Source: Euglena gracilis (taxonomy: Eukaryota; Euglenida; Euglenophyceae; Euglenales). From it: DNA of 64,000 nucleotides. Made by a program: the position numbers and the translations under genes. Where the stretch lies: assembly GCA_039621445.1 (NCBI GenBank), contig CP154956.1, positions 4,028,170-4,092,169 of the forward strand, written 5' to 3'. Shown here piece after piece: positions 23,517-35,812 of the stretch. Under the pieces are notes generated by a model, which saw nothing but the letters and a program-made list of their open reading frames with translations, searched no databases and was not told the DNA's origin. Within the stretch, counting starts at the first letter, position 1. Each line of letters begins with the position of its first letter.

Positions 23517-24443
23517 TTAGTGTTGTCGTCGAGGGCTGGCCAAAAGACCTTTGGTATAATTTTTGCTGTCTGGCAGCCCTTTGGGCCTTAAGGCCGAAAA
23601 GTCGCACCCCCCGAGGCAGACCGAGAGGGGAGGAAGGGACACCGACGGCGAAGCACAAACTCGTACTCCCTCGAGGCAAACCGACCAGGGAGGAAGGGAC
23701 ACCGGGGGCGAAGCACAAAGAGCTTGTGAGGAGGCCATGCCTTGCTCGCCGGCGGCTTGTTGTGATTGTTTTTGTGCGCTGGGTAAGGAGGTCCCGCTTA
23801 GTGCCGCCTCGCCGGAGTTGGCTGACGATGCTTGACGACATGGCTTCTTGCTTCTTTGCTTCTGGGGGGGGGTCCCCCCTTCTGTCCCCATTTTCTGACC
23901 GAGGGCTTTTGAAGACAAATTTTCTTTTGCAGGTGGGGTCGGGCTTTGTGCTTCGCCCTCGGTGTCCCTTCCTCCCTTGTCGGTTTGCCTGGAGGGAGTG
24001 CGAGACACCTCGGGCTCCGCACTTTGCCCTTGTGAGGCCAGATTGTGCACTGAAATAAAGGGGGCTAGGGCATTTTCCAGGGCACCTTGGGCTCCAAGTC
24101 TTTGGTAATGGGCTGTAAAAGCCTCAACCCAAACTTCTTGGGCAGAAAGGCCCAACTTTTTGAGTAAACCAACTCCTGCCCCTCTGGTGGAGTGGGCCCC
24201 CCACACCTGGGGGGGGGTACCCCCATGCTTGGCCAAAAAAATTTTGTGATAGATGCAATGATCTGAACTTATGGCCCTGAAGGGGGATTTTGATGAAATC
24301 AGAAGGGGCCCCCAGGTCTGACGAATAAACGTGTAGCAGCACATCATTAAATGAAATGGGCTTATTTGGGGACACTGGGGTATGGACACAACCCTTTCCC
24401 ACTTATGGAATTTCTGTCCTTTACGCTTAATCTTGATGTAGGG
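23517..24443 (-). pseudogene. Decayed tyrosine recombinase of a DIRS/Ngaro-like retroelement
   Basis: Minus-strand frame with the C-terminal half of a tyrosine recombinase: LISSKSPFRAISSD, then AKHGGTPPQVWGAHSTRGAG (HxxR box, HSTR at 24184-24195), VGLLKKLGLSAQEV and VEAFTAHYQRLGAQ (candidate catalytic Tyr near 24105). Such enzymes belong to DIRS, Ngaro or Crypton elements. The N-terminal part with the first catalytic Arg is missing, and a hAT-like MITE interrupts the upstream end at 24452. Residues after HYQRL run into a repeat-coded tail. No reverse transcriptase or RNase H is visible nearby. Confidence 0.7.
23603..24015. repeat. ~60-bp repeats, two direct and one inverted
   Basis: GAGGAAGGGACACCG...GGCGAAGCACAAA units at about 23603-23661 and 23664-23722, and inverted at about 23946-24015. 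They lie just 3' of the recombinase remnant, where DIRS/Ngaro elements carry split or complementary repeats (inference). Confidence 0.7.
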
Positions 24444-24451
24444 TGCCCTGC

Positions 24452-24733
24452 CAGGGGTTTTTTTTAAGACCGGGGGGGTCCCCCCCCACCCACCCACCCC
24501 CCTGGGGGGGCCTCCCCAGGGGGGGGAGGGGGTTCCGGGGGACCCACAAAAAATGGCCGAAAATCGCGAAAAGTGCTAAAAATAGAATTTTTTCGGCGCC
24601 TGCGGCGCCGAAAAGTATATCCCACCCCCCGCTGGGGGGACCCCCCCCCCGGGGGGGGGGAGGGGGTCCGGCGGACCCACCCACCCTACCCCCCCCTCCC
24701 CCCCCCGGGGGTCCAAACTTGAAAAAATCCCTG
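24452..24733. mobile_element. hAT-like MITE, CAGGGGTTTTTTTAAG family
   Basis: 282 bp; ends CAGGGGTTTTTTTTAAG / CTTGAAAAAATCCCTG. Flanking 8-bp duplication TGCCCTGC / TGCCCTAC (one mismatch). Core ctaaaaatagaatttttt + cggcgcctgcggcgccg hairpin. Inserted in the tyrosine-recombinase remnant. Relatives: 46835, 50288, 57020, 62131. Confidence 0.9.
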
Positions 24734-25252
24734 TGCCCTACCCAACACACTGGTGGTTCGTTTGACTTGTGCCAAATCTGAGGATCGATATAAACAGAGG
24801 ATTCGTGAGCAATTTGCATCTGATGTTTCAATGATTCAAATTTAAGATGCAAAAAGACTAAACAGAAAAACCACCAGTCTGCGATGCAGTGTGCTACATG
24901 TTCCTAAGCATGGTGTCGCTGAGGTTTGAGGCGCGTTGTTATGTATTCACAGCTCGTTAGGCTGTGCGCACCGCAGGGCTGTGTAGGTCAAACAAACCTC
25001 GACAGGGCTGTCTCAAGCACTTGAAATTCTCATCTCAATATTTTCATCTTCAAAAATCCATCATTCCCAGAGGAAATCCCGGAAGAAAAATGGTTGCAGA
25101 ATCCCCGCCGGTGGATTGGTGCCAAAAAAAAAATGGAGGCGAGAAAATTGACAACGGAAATATTTGGGGGTCATGGCCAAAACGGTCAGGAAAATATTTG
25201 GTAATTGGGAACGTTTGGACAAAATTGGCAGACTGAAAAAGGAATCTGAATA

Positions 25253-25655
25253 CCCACCCCCCCCCCCCGGGCAATTGTTGCGCGACAAATCGGGCAGCAC
25301 GGAGGGGGGTGACAATTTCCCGGGGTGACAAATTGGCTGGCAAAAAGGGGGCGGCAATTGCCCAGGGACGTCAATTGCCCAGGGGCTTCAATTGCCCACC
25401 CATGTAGGCCACATTAAATCCAAATGACCAAGAACACCATCTGAAACACCAGTGAACAGGCAAAAATGCAGCTATGGTTGTGATAGATCAATCGAGTCGT
25501 GTCGGCGAAAAGAAAATTCACAAACATCTTCTGTGGGGGGGGGGGGTGACAAATTGGGCAGCACGGAGGGGGGTGACAATTTCCCGGGGTGACAAATTGG
25601 CCGGCACAGCCAGGGGTGACAATTGCCCGGGGGCGTCAATTGCCCGGGGGGGGGG
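25253..25655. mobile_element. TA-target element, family A (opposite orientation)
   Basis: 403 bp, flanked by TA (gaaTA / TAtca). The core is the reverse complement of the 23086-23491 copy. Confidence 0.85.
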
Positions 25656-26240
25656 TATCATATGACACCAGTCATTGGGGTCTCGCCACACGATTCAAAC
25701 CCAAATCTGAAATTCATCAGCGGCGATAAACAAGGAGTGTTGCATGTGCAGGGGGGGGGGGGTGCTAGCCTGGCTTCGAAAAAAATGCACAAAAACGTGC
25801 AAAAATTTGGGACAAATGCGCACTTTTTGCACAAAAAAAATGGGAAAATGCGAAACAGTAACGTGGAAAGTTTTTCGGTCAAAAAGGTCTGGAAATATTT
25901 GGCAGGAGTTTGTTCCGCCGATTTTTTCCGCGCCACTTGTTTCGGCAAATCAGTGTTTAGGTGCAGAGACAGTTTCCCTGGGGTTATGGAAATTTATCAG
26001 GCACATTGAATATGCAACGCTGCGTTTTTTCGTGTTGATTTGTGTTTTTTTAGCTTTTTTGCGTAATTTGCAGTTTGTGGAGGGTGTTTTTTGTGGGCTC
26101 AGTTCACCCGGGACTCCATGAAGGGGAGTCCCCCACCCACCCAGCCGAGTGCAGGACCCCCCAGGAACCCTCAAAAAATGGGCCGCCTTTCAGGGCATTT
26201 CTCAAAAAAAAAGTTTGGCGCTTCGCACCAAAACCTAAAC

Positions 26241-27751
26241 CAGGGGCAGGGAGATATTCCGGTCGGCCGAAAATTTTATTCCGGTGTTTTATTCCGGTTT
26301 ATTCCGGGTTATTCCGGTTTATTCCGGAATTTATTCCGGTTTATTCCGGTCAATTCCTGTCTGAATGGACTTAGGATTTTTTCGAAGTACAATTGGGCCG
26401 AGCGCTCACCCGGGCTACAGGAATGGGGCTGCTTTCCTTGGTTGCCCCGCCCCGCCAAGTGGCCACTTCGCACTTGGTGATGCGGATCATCACATCACAT
26501 CACAGCAGACCCCGGCCTTTTTGGGAAAAACAAGCCGATGAAAATTGGTTCTTGGGGTTTTCTCTTGAGGCGGCCCTGGCACCGCTGTCTTTTTTCCTTC
26601 CCAAAAATTGTCCTGCCAAATGTTTTAGGCGGCCTAACTTGCACTTAGCTTTGAAACCATGTCTGGGGGCTCCGGTTTCACACCCGAACCGGCGTCTGTG
26701 ATGCCGGTTCGGGCTTGAAGCTGGCGTCTGGAGAACCCAAAATCAAAACTGCCCAAAAGTGCCCAAAATGGTTTGTAGTCATGTGGTAAGCACATCTGAG
26801 CAGTTTTTGGGGGGTCTTCCGCCAGGCATTGGGGTTTGTTTGTACAACAATTTCCATTCGGCCAATTTTGGGGAAATAGAATACCATGCAGCATGGCAGA
26901 AATCTAAGGCCATCTGCTGAAAGCCCTTGAGAAGAGCTTTCAATCGATGGGCAACATGGCAGCTGAAAAAAGGAATGTCGAATTTACAAAAAGGGTCGGA
27001 AAACGCGACCGCCGATTTTCAGAGCGCTGTGCAATGTGGCTGAGTTCTGTCGCAGGCAAACCTTCATGGACAGATCGCAGAGCCTAACCCCCCCGGAGTT
27101 TTGAACCCTTTTAAAATAGAGCACAGGCTTGACAACACCAAAAGGGCCTGTTTCCTGGGTCCCAACAACCGCAAATGATGCACGTGCTACCGTGGAGGTT
27201 CCCCCTGGAACCCCGGTGGGTTTCACTGCTGGGTTTCAAAAAGAATGCAACGTTGCGCTTAAACGCAATGCAAAAAGCAAAACCTGAAGTGCGAGTTAGG
27301 CCGCCTGAGAGTGTTATTACCCCCTGATTGAAGGATGATTCGCTTTGTCCAATGGGATCCCTGCCCCCAAAGATCACAGTGTAGATATTGTCCTAGTTCA
27401 TGTCCCTTTGGAAAGAACTCAGGAACAAACATTCACCAAGTGTAGCCCCACAAGTGGGGATAAAATCCAAACAAAAATGCATTCAACCAGGGGAAGAAAC
27501 AGGCAAAGTGAAGGTGTGCTCCTGATATCAAATGCCGATTGTGCTATGCTTGCGCTCTTTTGTTGCTCTTGTGGTTTTGAAACCTGAAAAAATATCAAAC
27601 TTCACCTTCATTGCCTTTGTGTCTTGCAGAATTTTCAAGCCATTGGCTGGCACTTTTATTCCGGTTATTCCGGTTTATTCCGGTTTATTCCGGTTTTCGC
27701 TATTCCGGTTTATTCCGGTTTATTCCGGACCGGAATATCTCCCTGCCCCTG
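26241..27751. mobile_element. 1.5-kb hAT-like element with TTATTCCGG subterminal repeats
   Basis: Ends CAGGGGCAGGGAGATATTCC and its inverted counterpart at 27730-27751; flanked by CCTAAAC (26234-26240 and 27752-27758). Arrays of TTATTCCGG lie inside both ends (26273-26358, 27655-27740), as expected for transposase-binding repeats. The interior has no convincing transposase frame. 26640-27050 matches, inverted, 62430-63060. Confidence 0.75.
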
Positions 27752-27861
27752 CCTAAACGCAGTCCTCCAGCCTGGGGCCCTCCAGGGTGGCCTGGCCCAG
27801 GATGAGGCTTGTATGGGAATATCGGAGGGGACCCCTTCCAAAACTGGGGGGGTGGGGGGAC

Positions 27862-28256
27862 CAGGCTTTTGCTTAAGGACCCCCCGGGTAGACTGGTAGA
27901 CGGGTAGAATCGGCTAGACACTGGAAAAACTGGACTAGCTAGACCCCCCCTCCCCCCGGGGGGGGGGGGGTCCGGGGGTCCCCCCGACTGGAAAAAAAAT
28001 TTTCCTCCGGCGCTGCACGCCGGAGGAAAAATGAGGTTTTTAAAAGGTTTTGGGCTGATTTTGTTCCAAAAATTTCCAAAAATGGCCAAAAAAAACGGGC
28101 ATTTTTGGCCATTTTTGGGGGTCCCAAAAATTTTTCACCAGCTAGCCCTGCTAGACCCGGGGGGGGGGGTCTGCTAGAAAACCCACTAGCCAAATTTGGA
28201 CTAGCTGCAGTCCAGCCCCCCCGGGGGGGTAATGCAATCCCTGAAGCAAAACCCTG
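27862..28256. mobile_element. hAT-like MITE, CAGGCTTTTGCTTAAGG family
   Basis: 395 bp with inverted ends (CAGGCTTTTGCTTAAGG / ...CCCTGAAGCAAAACCCTG) and a perfect 8-bp duplication GGGGGGAC. Inner CTAGCTAG-rich arms, ggcgctgcacgccgg hairpin. Copies: 43439, 55168, 61520. Confidence 0.93.
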
Positions 28257-28269
28257 GGGGGGACCCCCC

Positions 28270-29870
28270 CTTCTACCTCCGATTTTCATCCGCCAGAACT
28301 TCTCGCCATTGAGTGCAAAATTTCACATTGAGTCCCAAGAGGGTCCTAAAACACACTCCCGGCGCGAAGCGCCAGAAGTTTTTTTTTCTTGCCTCCGCAG
28401 AGGAGGCGCTTGAAGGCCCATCCAGAAGTCAGCCCTGTTCATGTCAAACGGTGCTTGGCAATAAGGGATAGTATAAGAGGCCGCAACTGGGCTGTGCAAT
28501 GGTGTGTGAGTGGATGGAATGATGAGGGGCCATGAACAACAACAACAACAACATACACCAAACGCAAGCACATGCACACGCGCACGTGCACACACATCCA
28601 TGGCCCCGGACAGCACAAGGCGTTCAAGGGCCCCTGTTCCCCTGGAACTGGGGTCCACTGCCGGACGCCGTTGTGGAGGAGGGAGAGTGCAGAATGGACA
28701 CAACGCGAAAGCAACGGTTGGGTCTTCACCAGATGTAGGGGAGCAGCAGTACAATGGAAATTATTATGCTCCTCAAAACAAAAAAGCATTGCACATTATA
28801 AAATTAAAATGCTATCTTTCAATAATCCTTCAAATTATAAACAAAACATCCTTCAAATGTTTAAAAATAATCATAAAACGAAATAAAACGAAAACATAAA
28901 TTCAAAAAATAATAATCAAAAGAATAATTCATAATAATAATTCATACAAATTTACTGACACGTATTGTGAAAACTATCTGTATTCTCTACATAGATATGT
29001 CATTTGAGAAACAGACACTCCCCTGATGGGATCACTTGAATCGTTGGAAGCAAGCGGGAGGACCGGCGAAGGGGGCGAACTGACCTCAGCAATGCCGAAA
29101 TGGGGCCTCCCCCTCCACTCGGCACGCCCCAGCTTGCACGCAACAACGCTAACTTACACCAACTCGAGACAGAATTAAACGGACACTTGGACACAACACA
29201 TCTGTGTCAGGCCGTTGCGAATAAACTCCCTGATGTCTGCAATGACGTGCCCGATTGTGGTGCAGAGTGTGTGTGTGCAGAACGCGCGCGCATGGGTGCG
29301 TGCGTACATTCAGATGCATAGCGTTGTGCGTTGCAGTCATATCATGTGCTTTGAGGCGTTTTGCAACAATACAACTGGCAATATCCAGAGGGGGACATTT
29401 CCTTGGGCAATGATGGTCGGGTCAGACGCACCAGCCTGACCAGAAGACACTTCCAAAGACACCTCCCTCCTCCCTCCTCCTCCTTCGGGCCACTTCTTGT
29501 AGCATCGAGCCTGACCCCTTTGGTGGATCGCAAGATCCCGTTCATCACTTGGCCATTGTTTGTTGCACTTGTGGAATCCCTGTGTGTGCTAATTTTCATG
29601 CAATCATAACCTTGCCTTGAAACGACTCCCCTTTGTCTTCCCCACTTGACAATGATCCCCCTGTCAAGGGCATGTTCCCAAGGCACCATGTGAAGCACTG
29701 TGGTTTTGATTTTCCATGTTGTGGGTGAAAGCTCACTGGAAAAAAAAAGACCGAAAGAGAGCATTTTTTTGTTGTTGTCCATGGCGGCAGGAATGTGCCA
29801 TTTACACTGGTAACCACCCCCTGGTGACTTTCAAATGGTATTCAAACAGCAGAGAAATGGCGTTCCAAAT
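28270..29870. other. Stretch without a supported gene
   Basis: Contains (AAC)n at 28536-28553 and an A/T-rich run (28740-29010). Two islands with gene-like composition: 29100-29290 (plus frame LETELNGHLDTTHLCQAVAN) and 29480-29608 (plus frame with hydrophobic FITWPLFVALVESLCVLIF). They may be exons but lack clear boundaries. Confidence 0.3.
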
Positions 29871-29876
29871 ATCATA

Positions 29877-30718
29877 CCCCCCCCCGGGTAATTGTCGCGT
29901 GACAAATTGGGCAGCACGGAGGGGGGTGACAATTTCCCGGGGTGACAATTTGGCCGGCACAGAGCGGGTGACAATCGCCCAGGGACGTCAATTGCCCACC
30001 CTCGTACCCCCCCCCCCCTTGTCTAAGCACCGGAAAAGATGGGTAGGACCCCCGGGGGGGGGGGGTGCTGATTTTGCCAAAAAATATGGGTAAGAACCAG
30101 GGGTGGCGCTTAGACAAGGGGGAAATATTGACTGCAAAAAAAAAAATCTGGCGCTTTGCGCCGAAAAGGAAAAATTCCGCCTATTTTCCAGGTCCACTGT
30201 TGAACTTACACACATTTGGATGCAGAAATCAACAATACCTCACCAAATCAGGTCTCAGAAGTTGCAGAAATTTCGAAATTTTTGAGAAATTTCCCTTAAA
30301 AATGCACACAAAATAAACCTCCCCGTGACGATGACCTTTAAAAAGATGGGTAAGAACCGGGGGGGGGGGTGCTTAGACAAGGGTGGTGCTTAGACAAGGG
30401 GGGGGGAGGTAAACCACATTTAAACGAAATGACCAAGAACACCATCTGAAACACAAATGACCGCAGGAAAAATGCAACTAATGTCATGATATTGTGCGTA
30501 GTGTTTTTGTATGCGAAATTTCTCAGCATATTGTAGCGAAACAGAAGATCAATCGAGTCATATCGGCGAAAGAAAGTTCACAGTGCAATGCTGCAAACGG
30601 GGGGTGACAAATTGGGCAGCACGGAAGGGGGTGACGATTTCCTGGGGTGACAAATTGGCCGGCACAGCCAGGGGTGACAATTTCCCGGGGGCGTCAATTG
30701 CCCGGGGGGGGGGGGGGG
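29877..30718. mobile_element. TA-target element, family A, split by a nested family D element
   Basis: Left module 29877-30004, right part from 30412 (accaagaacaccatctgaaac core, then modules at 30600-30718). Interrupted by 30007-30409. The left flank is caTA; the right end is less clear. Confidence 0.75.
30007..30409. mobile_element. TA-target element, family D (nested)
   Basis: C run + CTTGTCTAAGCACC ... GCTTAGACAAGG + G run, flanked by TA on both sides, at a point where other family A copies have a single TA (cccatgTAggccaca). Confidence 0.85.
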
Positions 30719-30719
30719 C

Positions 30720-31790
30720 AGAGGTACTCAAAAAAAGCAACTGGTCAGGGGTTCCCCCTGGGAAGCCAAATGCCCACCTATCTTCCATTTTTGCTGTCCT
30801 TTCTTCTCTCAATCGATGTATTTTGTGCATTTTTTGTATTTTGAGCTTTTTCAAAAAAAATTGTAATTGTTATTGTTGTTGTCGTTTCAAACATGGTTTT
30901 TTCTGTTCATTGCATCTGATGTTGTTTTTGGCCAATATTCATTCAAAATGACACGGTGTGTCCTGGCTAACGACGGGGGGTGGACGCAAAAATTCAGTTC
31001 TGCCAATTCCATTTGCAACTTTTTTCCAGTGAACATCATTGTTCACCTGTGGAACACGAATTGCAATTATTCATTTGTGTTGATTTCTTTGCATGAGGGA
31101 TGATGCAACTGTGTGGTGAAAAGGGCGATCTAAATCAACCTAAATGCAAATCAAATAAAGCAAGGTCAGAGGTCAGGTTGAACGGTTTGCATCCCGGCAG
31201 AGAAAAAATGTGAGCTGAAAGGTTCTGGTGGGAAACAAATCCTTTTGGACAATTAGTCCTGTGCAATTATGAAGGGACCTGTGGACGTTTGGCTGCCGCA
31301 TATGACAGGGCAACGCAATTCAACTGAGGGGCAAAAAGTGGAATGCACCGAGGAAAGGCACACTCGCATTTGGGTCCCTTCACTTTCACTTAAAATCCAA
31401 CTGATCATCACACCGCCAAACAGCCAAATATTGCACAAAAAAAGCGTGACAGTGCACAGGTCAACAATTGTCAAACTGTGGAGTCAAAATGATGAGGACT
31501 TCAACAATTGAACCTGGTCATGGACACAACTGCCGATAAGGGACAGCTTCCTTCATCCTTTTCCATCTCAAACCAGAGCTCAACGGAGTTCCCTTTTTTC
31601 GGTGCATTCCCCGCCCACGCGGTGCGACACCCACGGATCCGCCGGAGGACTGCAGTGCGGTCCACCCCTGGGGCCGGGAAAGATGGTTAGGCGCAAAGGG
31701 ATGTAATGCAGGCAGGTGGGCAAGCACGTGGAGTAGGCACCCGTGTTGGCGACCTCCACAGGCAGAGCAGGTAGGAAGCACGCCCCCCAC
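30720..31790. other. Stretch without a supported gene
   Basis: Unlike its surroundings it is poor in homopolymers. Open frames include plus 31269-31511 and plus 31508-31690, but no splice-consistent structure or family motif was seen. Confidence 0.3.
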
Positions 31791-31792
31791 AA

Positions 31793-32069
31793 AACCGGGG
31801 GGGGGGGTGTTTAACTTACTAAAGATGGATAAGAACTTAGAACTCGGGGGGCTGGTGTTTTGACAAGGGGAAAATTTTGACTGCAAAAATTTTGCTGTGT
31901 CGGGCCGAAAAACTCCTCTTTTCAAAGGTTATCTTCTCGGGGAGGCGAAATTTTGTGTGCATTTAGCAGAGAAATTTCTCGAACAACAGTGGACCTCCAA
32001 AATAAGGGGGAGTGATCTTGAGAACCAGGGGGGGGGGATGGTGCTAAAAAGGGTGGTGCGTAGACGGGG
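31793..32069. mobile_element. Degenerate TA-target element, family D
   Basis: G run, ACTTACTAAAGATGG, AAGGTTATCTTCTCGGGGAGG, ACAGTGGACCTCCAAAAT and GTGCGTAGAC: family D motifs in a decayed copy. Confidence 0.55.
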
Positions 32070-33128
32070 TCAGCAATGGCATTTTCAAAAGAGACCAAGT
32101 TTTGGCCACGTATAATGCCAATCAAACAAAATATAAACTTAAAAATGCCAGCCACTTTCCCTTTGGGCAAAACCTCTACTGCCGGAGGAGGGACAGGCTG
32201 GGGAGGTCTGCAAAAGAGGACACCGCCGACGCAGTGGGTTAGTATCACATACGCAACACATGCAGCGGGCTGCTGGGTGTGACCCGGCGGAAGGTTTAGC
32301 CGGTGCTGCCGAGCGGCCCTTCCCCCCCCCCCAGGCAGGGCAGAACGGGAAGGCCCGGTGGGTTGGTCGACCCCCAACCCGGGAGGTGGGGGGGGGGTCA
32401 ACCCCGGCCACCCACCACAGCGTTTTCACCGATTTTGGGAAATCGGGGATTTTGGCCGGGAAAATTTTTTGAAAAATGAACCCAAAACACATGATTTTTC
32501 AAATGGAAACCCACATTTTTTTCACAAAAAAATATCAAAAAATTCAGGGTTAAAAATTGGTATTTTTTAGGAAGGGTGAAAAAAAAAAGGAAGATCCCCG
32601 TTCTGCCCAGGTGCATTCAGACACTGAAAATGGCTGCAAAACAGGCTTATTTTTGCCAACCCTGGGTTGGGAAACAGAAGCCTGCCCTGGATGCAAGAAT
32701 CATGCAATTATGAGCTGACCTCTAACCCCCCCCCATGAAGAGGAGGGCAAATAAATCACTTGTTTCTGAACAGAGGAGGAGGTCAACTCAGGGGGGGGTT
32801 AAATATTAAGCGGAGGGGGGGGGTCTGGACCCCCCATTCCCCCCCCAGGGGTCCGACCACCCCCCCTGTGCAAAAAAAAAAAATAGGTGAAACACCCCCC
32901 TTCGGACCGGGGGGGGGGGTCCAGGACCCTCCCCCGGGAACCCCTCAGAAAAGTTTTTAGGTGCTTTGCACCAGAAAGCAAAAAAAGCGGCCAAAAACGC
33001 GAATCGGGGTTTTTTTTGAAGGTCCCCAAAATTTTCCTAGCGGTCTGGACCCCCTGCGCTCACTTTATACCCTGGGGGGGGGAAAGAGTCAAATTGGGCT
33101 CAACAGCCCAGGGGGTCATTGTCATACT

Positions 33129-33474
33129 ATTGCTTAGCGACCCCCGGGGTGGAGGGGGGGGGGTCACTTTCCACTCTGAAAAAAAAACCAGTCAGTCACT
33201 TTTTCCGAAAAAAACCAGTCACTCACTTTACCCCCCCCCCCCCCCGGAGGGGGGATCGGCCACTCTTCAGGAGGCAACGAACTTTTGCCCAAAAGTCGCA
33301 AAAAATCCAAAAAAAAATCCAGCGCCTTCGGCGCCAGGCCAGCCACTTTTTCATTTTCGGGCCCACCCCACCCCCAGGTGGGGGTGGGGGGCTTTGGGCC
33401 AAAAAACCAGTCAGTCACTCTGAAAAAACCAGTCAGTCACCCCCCGGGGGGTGGGGTAGGACAGGTGTTAAGAA
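33129..33474. mobile_element. GTGACTGGTTT-type element with ATTGCTTAGCGACC ends
   Basis: Imperfect inverted ends TATTGCTTAGCGACCCCC / GGTGTTAAGAAATGGTA; internal CCAGTCAGTCACT repeats and an aatccagcgccttcggcgcc hairpin. Full sister copy: 60471-60751. No clear target duplication. Confidence 0.65.
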
Positions 33475-33748
33475 ATGGTATGGTCATGGTCCCCACCCTT
33501 GTCCAAAAGTCAGCAAAGGGGGTGTTTTTGCTCATTTTCCGGCGCAGAGCGCCGGAAGAAAATTTTCTGCTATTTTTTGGCACCTGTCAAGGAGAGGGGG
33601 GTGGGGGTCCGGACCCCCCTCCCAACATCTAGGGGGGGGGGGGTGGTCCAGACCGCCCCCTACCACCTTTACCCCCCTAGGGGGGGGGGTGGTCGGGACC
33701 CCCTACCACCTACCTCAATACCGAAAGGCTTCCCATCCAACCCTGGGG

Positions 33749-33868
33749 GGGGGGGGTGACAAATTGGGCGGCACGGAGGGGGGTGACAATTTCCCGAGGT
33801 GACAAATTGGCCGGCACAGCCAGGGGTGACAATTGCTCGGGGGCGTCAATTGCCTGGGGGGGGGGGGG
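33749..33868. mobile_element. Solo terminal module of family A
   Basis: Only the G-run + TGACAAATTGGGCGGCACGG ... CAATTGCCTGG module is present, without the core. Confidence 0.7.
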
Positions 33869-33954
33869 GAAAGAAACGTCCTTCAAATACACAGCCCAGC
33901 GGAGTAAGGCGCAGAGCACCCTGAGATAAACACGTCAAGCTTCCCCAAAACATA

Positions 33955-34050
33955 AAAAAAAAGTGCAAGAAACTGCAAAAAAAAAACTGCAAAAAATGAA
34001 AAAAACCCAAAACGTGAAAACTGCAAAAAAACAAACTGCAAAAACTACAT
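33955..34050. repeat. CTGCAAAAAA decamer repeats (first cluster)
   Basis: Short tandem ACTGCAAAAA units, also at 35019-35100 and 35675-35812, each next to a similar gtgcag...cccctcc end. They may be subterminal repeats of one element family. Confidence 0.75.
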
Positions 34051-34077
34051 GGTGCATATTTCCCCCCTCCCTGGCAG

Positions 34078-34790
34078 CGATGAAACCCATTGATCAGCTC
34101 AGGAGAGGGCAAGACCTTCATGTGAATTCCACAAGGACTCACTATCACATGGGTAGCAACCGTTGGCAAAAAACCCTTGGAAATACTCAGTCAGTGGCAG
34201 GGAGTGCGACGACACATGCAACTGCTCCACGGGGTCCCACGCGAAAGCAATTGGAAGCAGATACCATTGACGAACAACAATAACAACACAATTTATGCAA
34301 ATCACCACATTTGGGGCCAAATCAAATTGGAGAGAAAAACAGTTCAAATATAATGTAGCACACACAAAACCAATTTTGACACCCCGTGGTAATTTCACAC
34401 TACGCTCCAAGAAAAATGACATTGCCGCTGCAATTGTCAACAACACGGTGCGGCTTGCACGGGGGGGGGGGAGGCTCAGGCAAAACTCCATCCAAAACAC
34501 TCACGCCGTCACCATAAACACACACCCAAAATAACAGCTTGTGGCTTCCCTGGCAAGCAGAAGCAGTCAGCCCCTCTCCTTGGAAGCCATCCCTGGGTGA
34601 GCCAGCAACCTGACAGGCACAGGGCCAGAGGCCCCTGCAGCCACCCCTCCCCAGGACTCTCTCAGCATACGACAGGGAAAGAGGACAGAGAACAGCGGAG
34701 GCAGTGATGCTGTCCGCCCGGCCCTTCGCCGCTGCTACGTTTCCGGTGTTTCGCAAAAAAAAACACAAATTTCTCCAAAATCAAAAAAAA
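34078..34790. other. Unassigned island without homopolymers
   Basis: 34078-34284 is open on both strands (plus frame MKPIDQLRRGQDLHVNSTRT), as is 34545-34760. No splice boundaries or family similarity decide a strand, so no gene is called. Confidence 0.3.
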
Positions 34791-35018
34791 ACACAAAAAA
34801 AAGAGCGTCTGCATCACCCACCATCCCGTTGCGGCCTACACCTTTGTTAAAAGATCCCTTGCAGGGGGTCCACTGTATTGGGATTTCCACTGGGAAATAC
34901 CAAAAAAAATCGCTGGACCTCGGGGGGGGTCCCCTGACTGGGCAAAAATTCCTCCGGCGCATTGGGAGGATGGAAAATGGGGCTTTGAACAGGGGGGGGC
35001 AAAAACTGCACACGGGCA

Positions 35019-35100
35019 GGTCAAAAACTGCACTGCAAAAAACTGCAAAAAAACTGCAAAAAACTGCAAAAAACTGCAAAAAACTGCACATCAACAAAAA
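35019..35100. repeat. CTGCAAAAAA decamer repeats (second cluster)
   Basis: About eight AAAAACTGCA units. Confidence 0.85.
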
Positions 35101-35674
35101 ATAACAATAAACAAGCTGAAATGGTGTGCATATGCAAAACAACGTAAATTGTAATCACATGAGAACGCCCTAATTCACCTAACTTTTGCACAGCTTTGGA
35201 GCTGGTGACAATAAAAATGAAAGCAATCAATCAAGGTACACTGTACATGGGTTTTCATGCACTGAAACACAAGTCATGTGTTTGGTTTGGATGCTGGTTC
35301 ACACTGGTTTTCCTGCACCAAAGCTTGTGACGGCCATGCCCACGGAGGTGCCAAACAGCTAAATATGGAAAAAATGCGCACACCCATATGCAGAAAGTTT
35401 CTATGCTTTTAATTCTTGCATGGGATGTTCAGTTTTGTTACCGAAACAATCTGCTTTTTTGGAATGGTGGTTACAACAATTTCTGTTGTTTCGAGAGGCA
35501 AGGCAGTTGGCAAAACAGCTGGGAGCAAGACAACTGGTGGGATTACTGTAGACAACACAACTCATGAAGAGATTTTTTGAGAGAGACTTTTTCTTGAGAA
35601 ACACCCTTCAAACAATATAATCCAGCGCAGAGCAGCAAAAAATGAGCACCTCAGGTTTCCTCAAAACTGAAATC

Positions 35675-35812
35675 AAAAAAAAAAACTGCAAAAAACTGCA
35701 CGTGTGCAGTTTTTTCAGAAAAAAAGCTGCAAAAAACTGCAAAAAACTGCAAAAAACTGCAAAAAACCCAAAATGTGAAAACTGCAAAAAACTGCAAAAA
35801 CTGCACGGTGCA
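35675..35812. repeat. CTGCAAAAAA decamer repeats (third cluster)
   Basis: Same decamer; shares the neighbouring aacccaaaatgtgaaaactg with the first cluster. Confidence 0.85.
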
